From positions 54,294 through 118,293 of the forward strand of contig NZ_JAFBEA010000013.1 of NCBI RefSeq assembly GCF_016908515.1: a stretch of 64,000 nt of DNA. Direction: 5' to 3'. The stretch is from Virgibacillus halotolerans. GTDB taxonomy: Bacteria; Bacillota; Bacilli; Bacillales; Amphibacillaceae. The first letter of the stretch is position 1; every line of letters begins with the position of its first letter. The notes below the pieces were generated by a model. It worked only from the letters and a program-made list of their open reading frames with translations. It searched no databases and had not been told where the DNA came from. The position numbers were made by a program, and so were the translations under genes. Positions 35,813 to 42,815 of this stretch are shown in pieces.

Positions 35813-35841
35813 ATAATTTGTTTGGTTACTAAACTAAATAA
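35813..35841. promoter_or_regulatory. XylR/ROK-type operator upstream of the LarA-family gene (site 3)
   Basis: TAATTTGTTTGGTTACTAAA followed by CTAAAT is an imperfect member of the operator family. A weak cre-like box (TGAAAGGGATTACA, 35865-35878, central C lost) follows it. Together they place the LarA-family/SDR unit under the same control as uxaC-gnd. Confidence 0.55.
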
Positions 35842-35947
35842 AAAGGTCCTGTTATATAGGTATTTGAAAGGGATTACACCATTAGCTACGCTTACTTATG
35901 TAGGGTAGTGTGAAAAAGCAATGAAAAGGGAAATATATAAAGAATTA

Positions 35948-36040
35948 ATTAGAAAACTTGGCATTCGCCAAGCCTTTAATGGCGAGTGCCTTCGTTGCAC
36001 TTATGCAGTAAGAAAGTAGTTATACTTTCTTCACTGCATA
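35948..36040 (+). repeat. Dispersed three-hairpin element, copy B
   Basis: Contains CTTGGCATTCGCCAAG, then GGCGAGTGCC, then GCAGTAAGAAAGTA pairing with TACTTTCTTCACTGC. It matches copy A (11352-11439) on the opposite strand. It ends 29 bases before the LarA-family start, inside that gene's presumed 5' leader, in the direction of transcription. Confidence 0.75.
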
Positions 36041-36069
36041 AAAAATTATAGAAGCGGAGTGAATGCGAT

Positions 36070-37338
36070 ATGGGCATTCTTCAGGAATTGCTAAAAGATA
36101 TTCCAGTACCGAAGATGGCAAAAGTGAGGCAGGTATTCGATGCAACACAAGTGGATGATCTAAGCGCTGCTTTACAAGCTGAATTAGAAAAGGAATATAT
36201 CAAAGAGACAGTTAAACCAGGCATGGAAATTGCAGTCGCAGTTGGAAGTAGAGGGCTGGATCGTCTAGTCGAGACAACCGCTGTAACGGTTAAATTTTTA
36301 CAGGACTTAGGCGCTAAGCCGTTTATTGTTCCATGTATGGGAAGCCATGGTGGAGCTACAGGTGAAGGGCAAAAGGCTGTCCTGGAGCATTTGGGTGTTA
36401 CAGAAGAAAGTGTTCATGCGGAAATTCGTTCCTCGATGGAAGTCGTGAAAGTTGGAGAATTACCAAATGGGCTGCCCGTTTATGTAGATAAAATAGCTTC
36501 ACAGGCTGATGGCATCGTTGTCATTAACCGTGTAAAACCACATACAGCTTTCCGTGGACCGGTTGAAAGTGGCATCATGAAAATGATCAGTATTGGGCTT
36601 GGTAAACAAAAAGGTGCAGAAGCATGTCATCAGCTAGGATTTAAGCATATGGCGGAGCATGTACCTGCAATGGCGAAGATGATCATGTCTAAAATGCCAA
36701 TTCTGTTTGCAGTGGGAACTGTTGAGAACGCATTTGATAAAGTTGCAGAAATAGCAGTACTAGCACCTGAAGAAATTGAAGAAAAGGAAATTAAGTTGCA
36801 ACAGCTATCCAAAGACTTATTGCCGAAGCTTCATTTTGATCAGATTGATGTACTCATTTTGGATGAAATCGGTAAAAATATTAGTGGAGATGGTATGGAT
36901 CCGAATATTACCGGACGCTATCCAACACCATATGCCCACGGCGGGCCGGATGTAACGAAAATGGCTGTTCTGGATTTGACACCAGAGACGGAAGGAAATG
37001 CAAATGGTGTGGGTACAGCAGATTTCACTACCCAGCGTCTTGTCGATAAAATGGACCGGGAAGCAACTTATGCGAATGGACTAACATCAACCGTAGTTGG
37101 TCCAACGCACATCTCAACCACATTGCCAAACGATCAGCAGGCCATTCAAGCCGCGATCAAAACATGTAATATTTTAGACTTCACCCAAGTGAAAATGGTG
37201 CGAATTAAAAACACATTAGAATTAAGTGAGATTGAAGTATCAGAAGCATTACTTGATCACGTAAAAGAACATCCGAATTTGGAACAAACGTCAGATTTAT
37301 ATGACTTGAACTACAATGAAGCAGGTAATTTAGCTTAA
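36070..37338 (+). CDS. LarA-family nickel-pincer racemase/epimerase, candidate gluconate/mannonate 2-epimerase
   Basis: A 422-residue member of the LarA superfamily (DUF2088 at the N-terminus). Counterparts of the LarA cofactor and catalytic residues can be seen: His in CMGSHGGATGEGQ, His in INRVKPHTAFRGP, Lys in SGIMKMISIGLGKQKGA (covalent cofactor attachment) and His in EACHQLGF. The surrounding sequence differs from true lactate racemases. The family moves a hydride at C2 of alpha-hydroxy acids; a D-gluconate 2-epimerase has, to my recollection, been reported in it. Here it shares an operon with a mannonate-oxidoreductase-like SDR and neighbours gluconokinase, which fits D-mannonate/D-gluconate epimerisation. 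The substrate is inference; other aldonates remain possible. Confidence 0.85.
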   Translation: MGILQELLKDIPVPKMAKVRQVFDATQVDDLSAALQAELEKEYIKETVKPGMEIAVAVGSRGLDRLVETTAVTVKFLQDLGAKPFIVPCMGSHGGATGEGQKAVLEHLGVTEESVHAEIRSSMEVVKVGELPNGLPVYVDKIASQADGIVVINRVKPHTAFRGPVESGIMKMISIGLGKQKGAEACHQLGFKHMAEHVPAMAKMIMSKMPILFAVGTVENAFDKVAEIAVLAPEEIEEKEIKLQQLSKDLLPKLHFDQIDVLILDEIGKNISGDGMDPNITGRYPTPYAHGGPDVTKMAVLDLTPETEGNANGVGTADFTTQRLVDKMDREATYANGLTSTVVGPTHISTTLPNDQQAIQAAIKTCNILDFTQVKMVRIKNTLELSEIEVSEALLDHVKEHPNLEQTSDLYDLNYNEAGNLA

Positions 37339-37364
37339 CTATTTATTTAAGGGGGAAATACGAG

Positions 37365-38135
37365 ATGAGTAATTTATTTGATTTAACAGGGAAAACAGCA
37401 GTAGCAATTGGTGGTAACAGTGTACTTGGCGGATCAATTGCAAAAGGATTAGCAGCTCAAGGTGCACAGCTGGCAATCGTTGGTCGTAATATGGATAAGG
37501 CGGAAGAAGTAACCAAGGCGATTGAAGCAGATGGTGGCGTTGCGAAGTCATTTCAGGCTGACGTTAGCTCATTGGACTCCATTGAAAACTTAGCTAAAGA
37601 AATTGAAGCATGGTCAGGTGGCTGGGATATTGTCCTTAATGCGCCTGGTAAAAACAGTTCCACACCATTCATGGATTTGGACATGGAAGAGTGGGATGAC
37701 ATTATGGATGTGAATTTAAAAGGCTTGGTATTTACTACCCAAGTTTTTGCGAAAAAGATGATCGACCAAGGACGGAAAGGTAGTATCATTAATATTTCAT
37801 CTGTTTCATCAACCACACCATTATCTAAAGTATTTACGTATTCTGCTTCAAAAGCGGGCGTAAATAGCGTAACGCAGTTTTTGGCTAGAGAATTTGCTCC
37901 AAATGGTATTCGGGTTAATGCAATCATTCCGGGATTCTTCCCTGCAGAGCAAAACCGCAAAATTTTAAGTGAAGATCGCATTGAATCGATCATGAACCAC
38001 ACACCAATGAATCGTTTTGGTGAGCCCGAAGAATTACAAGGTGCAGCGGTATATCTTGCTTCCGATAAAGCATCCGGCTTTGTAACTGGCTCCCTCCTTC
38101 GTGTAGATGGTGGATTCGGCAGTATGACAATCTAA
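37365..38135 (+). CDS. SDR-family oxidoreductase, probable D-mannonate oxidoreductase (fructuronate reductase)
   Basis: A 256-residue short-chain dehydrogenase. The nucleotide-binding turn is GGNSVLGGSIA, a variant of TGxxxGxG; the catalytic Ser is in NISSVSS and the Tyr and Lys in FTYSASKAG. The segment IIPGFFPAEQNRKIL is typical of SDR-type D-mannonate oxidoreductases of Gram-positive uronate pathways. AAGGGGGAAATACGAG precedes the ATG, 27 bases after the LarA-family gene. In the proposed route it reduces D-fructuronate, the UxaC product, to D-mannonate, the presumed substrate of its operon partner. Confidence 0.85.
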   Translation: MSNLFDLTGKTAVAIGGNSVLGGSIAKGLAAQGAQLAIVGRNMDKAEEVTKAIEADGGVAKSFQADVSSLDSIENLAKEIEAWSGGWDIVLNAPGKNSSTPFMDLDMEEWDDIMDVNLKGLVFTTQVFAKKMIDQGRKGSIINISSVSSTTPLSKVFTYSASKAGVNSVTQFLAREFAPNGIRVNAIIPGFFPAEQNRKILSEDRIESIMNHTPMNRFGEPEELQGAAVYLASDKASGFVTGSLLRVDGGFGSMTI

Positions 38136-38144
38136 AGAAGACTT

Positions 38145-38174
38145 GGTTCAGGTGGCGTTCTTACCACCTGAACC
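38145..38174 (+). terminator. Hairpin after the SDR gene
   Basis: GGTTCAGGTGG (38145-38155) and CCACCTGAACC (38164-38174) form a perfect 11-pair stem. There is no T run after it, so it may be a weak terminator or an mRNA-stabilising hairpin. Confidence 0.55.
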
Positions 38175-38235
38175 TTAGTCACGCTTATACTGATATCCAA
38201 TAAGGTGCTTTTTAACTAGTAAAGAAAGTATAGAC

Positions 38236-38375
38236 GAAGGACGTCACTTAGCCCTGCGCTACAGAAATCTATTACGCTTTCCGCAGGCTTGCTACTTGAG
38301 CCTACTCAGAAAAGAAACTCACTTTTCTTGCGGGGTCTCAGCGACTACCTGGAGCGGGCGTCCTACTTGATAGGG
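38236..38375. repeat. GC-rich dispersed repeat, copy III (divergent, opposite orientation)
   Basis: Contains TGCGGGGTCTCAGCG and CTTTCCGCAGGCTTGC, which are reverse-complement relatives of the GAGACCCCGCA and CGGAAAGCG strings of copies I and II, and GGAGCGGGCGTCC. No gene is present between the SDR and gluconokinase genes (38136-38502). A terminator-like fold, AAGGCTTTGGGG with CTCCAGAGCCTT then TTCT, lies at about 38444-38475. Confidence 0.6.
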
Positions 38376-38502
38376 GATCCATAAGAACCAAGTGATATTC
38401 TTGTTTTTTTCAAATTAGTGAAAAGAAAACCAGGTTCAGGCAAGGCTTTGGGGTTTTTATCTCCAGAGCCTTTTCTAACAAGATGTAAAGGAAGAGGTAG
38501 TT

Positions 38503-39978
38503 ATGTTAAGAGAATTGGTTATCGGACTTGATATAGGAACAACGAGTGTTAAAGCGGTTGTTTTTGATATAACAGGAAAGCTCATTGCTGAGGCAGAAGA
38601 TATGATCACGACGTATTACCCGCAACCGGAGTGGGCGGAGCAGAACCCAAAAGAAGTTGAACGTTCATCCGTGAAGGTGATCAAGGAAGTTGTTGAAAAA
38701 GCTAACGCGAAGCAAGATGAACTACTCACAGTGGGGATTTCTTGTGCCATGCATTCACTTATTTGTATAGACGAAAATCATGAACCGCTATCACCCATGT
38801 TGATTTGGTCTGACGGTAGAAGTAGCGAAAAAGCGGACGAACTCATGGAAACAAAAGGAAAAGACATCTTTTTGAAAACCGGTACACCCATCCATCCCAT
38901 GTCACCACTTGTTAAGTTAAGCTGGATGAAGGAAAATGACTATGAGCCGTATCAAAAAGCAGCTTATTTTATGACAATGAAGGAATTCATCCTACAAAAG
39001 TGGTTTGGTCAACGTGTGATTGATTACTCCATGGCCTCTTCGACAGGGCTAATGAATGTAAAAGCGCTCGACTGGGATGAAGAAGTGCTTGAAATCGCTG
39101 GCGTGAGAAGAGAACAGCTCTCAAGCATTGTTCCTCCGACAGAAGTATTAACGCATATGGATGCGGATATCGCTGCGGAAATGGGAATAGCTGAACAATT
39201 GCCTTTTACGATTGGAGCGGCAGATGGTCAATTAGCGAACCTTGGAAATGGATCGATTTCTCCCGGAGAAGTGAATGTATCTGTTGGGACAAGTGGTGCA
39301 ATTCGACAGTTTATGAAAGGTGCAAATGTAAATGAAAAGTGCGAGACATTTACGTATGCCTTTACGGATGATACGTCCATTATAGGTGGTCCAACGAACA
39401 ACGGTGGAATCGCGCTTCAATGGCTGAAAGATATGCTGGAGTTTGAAGGAACGCATGATGAGTTTGTTGCTGAGGCGGAACAAGTTGATGCAGGCGCAAA
39501 TGGTATTATTTTTCTCCCATATGTAAACGGTGAAAGAGCGCCGCTATGGAACCAACGAGCAAAAGGTAACTTTTATGGGTTAAGTATCGGTCATAAAAAG
39601 GAACATCTTATCCGTGCGGTTCTGGAAGGTATTACATTTAATATTTATCAAATAGGAAAGTCTTTGGAAGCAGTAGCGGGCAAGCCTGAAAAGATAAGTG
39701 TAAATGGCGGTCTGACAAAGTCTCCGTTATGGGTACAAATCATGGCAGATGTGTTTGGAAAAGAAATTCATCTTTCCGATACTCACCATAATGCGGCCTG
39801 GGGAGCAGCATGGACTGGTTTAGTTGGAATCGGTAAGGTGGAATCATTTGAGGCGATTAAGAAGAATATGCCAGCAGAAAAGGTAATTGAGCCAAATATG
39901 CAAAATCATGCAGCATACGTGGAAATATACGACAAATATGAGAAGATAGCAAAAGATTTAGCTGTTTATTTTACTTAA
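38503..39978 (+). CDS. gntK: Gluconokinase (FGGY family)
   Basis: A 491-residue FGGY kinase. The ATP/Mg motif is GLDIGTTSVKAV near the start; TGTPIHPMSPLVKLSW and DYSMASSTGLMNVKALDW are gluconokinase hallmarks that separate it from xylulokinase; the second FGGY signature lies in GITFNIYQIGKSLEAVAG, with NGGLTKSPLWVQIMADV after it. AAAGGAAGAGGTAG precedes the ATG. It phosphorylates D-gluconate to 6-phosphogluconate, the substrate of the Gnd encoded beside uxaC. It is followed after 29 bases by larB, so kinase and nickel-cofactor genes share an operon, the strongest positional link between gluconate and the LarA-family enzyme. Confidence 0.93.
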   Translation: MLRELVIGLDIGTTSVKAVVFDITGKLIAEAEDMITTYYPQPEWAEQNPKEVERSSVKVIKEVVEKANAKQDELLTVGISCAMHSLICIDENHEPLSPMLIWSDGRSSEKADELMETKGKDIFLKTGTPIHPMSPLVKLSWMKENDYEPYQKAAYFMTMKEFILQKWFGQRVIDYSMASSTGLMNVKALDWDEEVLEIAGVRREQLSSIVPPTEVLTHMDADIAAEMGIAEQLPFTIGAADGQLANLGNGSISPGEVNVSVGTSGAIRQFMKGANVNEKCETFTYAFTDDTSIIGGPTNNGGIALQWLKDMLEFEGTHDEFVAEAEQVDAGANGIIFLPYVNGERAPLWNQRAKGNFYGLSIGHKKEHLIRAVLEGITFNIYQIGKSLEAVAGKPEKISVNGGLTKSPLWVQIMADVFGKEIHLSDTHHNAAWGAAWTGLVGIGKVESFEAIKKNMPAEKVIEPNMQNHAAYVEIYDKYEKIAKDLAVYFT

Positions 39979-40007
39979 AATCGATCGGTTAAGGTGGGGG
40001 AAGTAGG

Positions 40008-40754
40008 ATGGAAGATATTTTAAGGCAAGTCCAGAATGGTACCTTAAGTGTGGCAGAAGCTAAGGAAAAGCTGGAGACATATGAGGACTTAGGTTTTGCT
40101 AAAGTAGACCATCATCGCAAGCAGCGTCAAGGCTTCCCTGAAGTGATCTATGGTGAAGGAAAGTCAGCAGAACAAATTACCTCCATCATGGAAGCGATAA
40201 AGGCGAAAGAAAACGATGTGCTAGTTACTCGTATCTCACAAGATAAAGCGGATATTATTCTGAAGCAGCATCCCGAGTTTATCTATCACAATACGGCCCA
40301 AATTCTACATTGGCACCAGCCCACAATGTCTCAAAAAGTCGCTAAAGGCTACATCGCTGTTGTTTGTGCAGGTACATCTGATTTAAGGGTAGCGGAAGAG
40401 GCGGCAGTAACAGCAGAGGCACTTGGAAGTGAAGTTCACCGGATTTATGATGTAGGTGTCGCTGGTATTCATCGCTTATTTGATAACATCGAAGAAATCC
40501 AAAACGCGACGGCATCCGTTGTGGTTGCCGGCATGGAAGGTGCGCTTCCAAGTGTTGTTGGTGGACTGGTTTCCTATCCAGTGATCGCTGTTCCGACAAG
40601 TGTAGGCTATGGCGCCAATTTTCAGGGTCTATCCGCATTACTGGGCATGTTGAATTCCTGTGCTTCGGGGATCAGTGTTGTAAATATTGATAATGGGTTT
40701 GGCGGAGCATACAATGCGGTGTTAATTGATCGCCTGGCAAATAAAACAGACTAG
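40008..40754 (+). CDS. larB: LarB: carboxylase/hydrolase that starts nickel-pincer cofactor synthesis
   Basis: A 248-residue protein with an N-terminal LarB-specific part (NGTLSVAEAKEKLETYEDLGFAKVDHHR, given in part) and a C-terminal PurE-like domain (VCAGTSDLRVAEEAAVTAEA, VAGMEGALPSVVGGLVSYPV). Cys 218, in LNSCASGISVVNIDNGFGGA, corresponds to the Cys that adds to the pyridinium ring. LarB carboxylates nicotinic acid adenine dinucleotide and releases AMP. GGTGGGGGAAGTAGG precedes the ATG. It lies between gluconokinase and larC2, with 29- and 20-base gaps. Confidence 0.95.
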   Translation: MEDILRQVQNGTLSVAEAKEKLETYEDLGFAKVDHHRKQRQGFPEVIYGEGKSAEQITSIMEAIKAKENDVLVTRISQDKADIILKQHPEFIYHNTAQILHWHQPTMSQKVAKGYIAVVCAGTSDLRVAEEAAVTAEALGSEVHRIYDVGVAGIHRLFDNIEEIQNATASVVVAGMEGALPSVVGGLVSYPVIAVPTSVGYGANFQGLSALLGMLNSCASGISVVNIDNGFGGAYNAVLIDRLANKTD

Positions 40755-40774
40755 GCTGAGAGGAGTGTTTTCTA

Positions 40775-41242
40775 ATGATTTCCCATCCCCCTACGAATGA
40801 CGAACATATTGATGAACAAATGGTAAAAATGGAAGTAAATCTTGATGATATGCCTGGTGAATGGCTTGGTTATGTAATGGATGTGTTATTTGAAGCGGGT
40901 GCGAATGATGTTTATTACACCCCCATTTATATGAAGAAGAATCGACCAGGAATATTACTGCAATTACTTTGTTCCTATAAACATATTGAACCAATGAAAG
41001 AAATTTTATTTAAGGAAACGACAACGTTGGGTGTACGTTATTATCCTTTAACGGTCCACCGTATGGAAAGAACCTTTATTAAAGTGGAAACGGACTGGGG
41101 ACCTGTTACCGTCAAACAAGGTATACAAGATGGGAAAGTCTTGCAAAACGCTCCCGAATATGAGGAATGTAAGGCGATTGCCAAGCAATATAACCTTCCA
41201 TTAAAACAAGTTTATGAGCATGTATGGAAACTGCTAGATTAG
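40775..41242 (+). CDS. larC2: LarC2: C-terminal part of the nickel insertase, as a separate gene
   Basis: A 155-residue protein equal to the C-terminal domain of LarC. Signatures: VKMEVNLDDMPGEWLGYVMD, VYYTPIYMKKNRPGILLQLL, KETTTLGVRYYPLTVHRMER and APEYEECKAIAKQYNLPLKQ. In L. plantarum LarC this domain binds CTP and metal. It has its own ATG with GAGAGGAGTG 8 bases upstream and follows larB by 20 bases, so it is translated independently. With LarC1 (253 residues) the two add up to one normal LarC (about 410). A short N-terminal tail, MISHPPTNDEHIDEQ, precedes the conserved region. Confidence 0.94.
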   Translation: MISHPPTNDEHIDEQMVKMEVNLDDMPGEWLGYVMDVLFEAGANDVYYTPIYMKKNRPGILLQLLCSYKHIEPMKEILFKETTTLGVRYYPLTVHRMERTFIKVETDWGPVTVKQGIQDGKVLQNAPEYEECKAIAKQYNLPLKQVYEHVWKLLD

Positions 41243-41266
41243 CAGCGCTAAACTACGATAAAAAGT

Positions 41267-41298
41267 AAAGCTTTGGACGCTACCGTTCAAGGCTTTTT
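41267..41298 (+). terminator. Terminator after larC2
   Basis: AAAGCTTTGGACG (41267-41279) pairs with CGTTCAAGGCTTT (41284-41296), with two G-U pairs, ending in a T run. It separates the gntK-larB-larC2 unit from the permease gene, probably with some read-through. Confidence 0.7.
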
Positions 41299-41320
41299 GC
41301 TAAGTGGACAGGAGGAAAAG

Positions 41321-42688
41321 ATGAAGTACCACTCGATATTTCGCTACCTTTATATATTCTATGCGTTTGTTTTTTTACTGCATGTTATCAATGTTTTTAT
41401 AGAAAGCACGGTATTGAATTACGTGATTGGCGTTTTTTCTATTGTTATGTTTGGCGTATCATTCATGGGCGCCTCTAGATTATTCAAGTATTTGGCAAGT
41501 GCTTTTGTTGTCATAGGGGGGGTAGCATTTATAGGTTCAGATCAATCCCTGCTTACTATTCCAGCAATGGTAACATCTAATTTATCCTTATTGACATTGT
41601 TAGCTATGCTTCCATGGATGAACAGTGTTGTACGAAGTGGGAGATTTGATCGTAGCCTGAATAATTTGTTGAAGGTTAATGTCTCTGACTTGGGGAAACT
41701 TTACCCAAGAAGTTCCGTTACAACGCTGACGTTTGCATCCTTCTTAAACTTATCTGCTGCTACCATATCACAGGACATTCTTAGCAAAAATTTAAGTTCA
41801 CTTCCAACGAAAATGCGGAATTCTTTTATTAGTACAGCGACGCTTCGAGGTTATTCCTTGGCTCTTTTATGGAGCCCATTGGAAATACTATTGGCGGTAT
41901 CGATATTTACAACGGGAGTGGATTATGTTTCCTTGTTGCCTTGGCTACTTTTAATTGCAGGGCTGACATTTATGATGGATGCTATTTGGGGTAGATTTCA
42001 CTATCGAAAGTATTCCTATGAAAATGTGAACCGTCAGTCGAATGCAGATGTCAAAACATTAACGAAAAAGATTGTTCTCTTATTAATTGCACTTATTTTA
42101 TTTTTAACCTTCGTAATCGCACTGGGGAATCTGTTTAATTTGGACTTTATTTTCACGGTGACATTGCTTATATTCCCATTTGCGCTCAGCTGGGCGTTTA
42201 TAATGAAACGAGTGCGCAGCTTTTGGGTGATTGGTTGGAATACATGGAAGACGAAGACAAACGCGATGCAAAATTTTATTATCTTATTTCTTTCGTTAGC
42301 TTTTTTTGAAGCAAGTATAAACGGTACAACCTATCTGGATTTTATCAAACAGCCACTTTTGGCTCTATCTGATTATCCATTAATCCTTTTTATTTTTATC
42401 CAGGTTATATTTATTTTTCTGAGTATGTTCGGAATCCATCCGATTGCAACCATTGGGATTTTGACTGGTGTCATTACAAGCTTACTGGCGTTTATGAATC
42501 CGGTTAGCTTGGCAATTGTGCTTGTTACCAGTGCGGTTGCGACAACTTCCGTCAGTACATATGGATTAGTCGTGCAAATAACAGCTATGAATCTAGGGGA
42601 TAACCCATATCGGATTACCTTGAAGAACTTGCCATATGCGCTATGCTTTGGTGGCATTGGATCTTTTGTTGCTTATTTACTTTTATAG
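41321..42688 (+). CDS. Polytopic membrane protein, putative organic-anion permease
   Basis: A 455-residue protein with about twelve hydrophobic segments in two halves. Motifs such as SFLNLSAATISQDILSKNL in the first half and SAVATTSVSTYGLVVQITAM in the second resemble the paired re-entrant loops of ion-transporter (DASS/ArsB/CitM-like) permeases, but I do not recognise the exact family. ATG 41321 directly follows GGAGGAAAAG; a reading from 41273 would start in the terminator. Position between larC2 and a TRAP operon suggests it carries an aldonate or uronate, or possibly nickel; none can be shown from sequence. Confidence 0.6.
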   Translation: MKYHSIFRYLYIFYAFVFLLHVINVFIESTVLNYVIGVFSIVMFGVSFMGASRLFKYLASAFVVIGGVAFIGSDQSLLTIPAMVTSNLSLLTLLAMLPWMNSVVRSGRFDRSLNNLLKVNVSDLGKLYPRSSVTTLTFASFLNLSAATISQDILSKNLSSLPTKMRNSFISTATLRGYSLALLWSPLEILLAVSIFTTGVDYVSLLPWLLLIAGLTFMMDAIWGRFHYRKYSYENVNRQSNADVKTLTKKIVLLLIALILFLTFVIALGNLFNLDFIFTVTLLIFPFALSWAFIMKRVRSFWVIGWNTWKTKTNAMQNFIILFLSLAFFEASINGTTYLDFIKQPLLALSDYPLILFIFIQVIFIFLSMFGIHPIATIGILTGVITSLLAFMNPVSLAIVLVTSAVATTSVSTYGLVVQITAMNLGDNPYRITLKNLPYALCFGGIGSFVAYLLL

Positions 42689-42712
42689 GAGTAAAAAATT
42701 TGATTAAACGAA

Positions 42713-42726
42713 TGAACCCGTTTACA
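42713..42726. promoter_or_regulatory. cre box upstream of the TRAP operon
   Basis: TGAACCCGTTTACA differs from the cre consensus at one position. It lies 4 bases before the XylR-type operator. Confidence 0.65.
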
Positions 42727-42730
42727 ATTA

Positions 42731-42761
42731 AAATTAGTTTGTTTGCTATACAAACTAATTT
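42731..42761. promoter_or_regulatory. XylR/ROK-type operator upstream of the TRAP operon (site 4)
   Basis: AAATTAGTTTG (42731-42741) and CAAACTAATTT (42751-42761) are perfect 11-base inverted arms around a 9-base centre. One of the best matches to the XylR operator in the window. Confidence 0.85.
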
Positions 42762-42815
42762 TCCATTAAATGATTGCTTTGAAGTTATAGCTTTCTAATT
42801 TAGTGAGGGGGAACG

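Noticed and set aside
36070..37338. LarA-family gene as a simple lactate racemase
   Set aside because: Sequence around the catalytic residues differs and the neighbours are uronate and gluconate genes, not lactate genes.
38503..39978. FGGY kinase as xylulokinase
   Set aside because: TGTPIHPMSP and DYSMASSTGLMN are gluconokinase marks, and no xylose isomerase gene is near, despite the XylR-like repressors.
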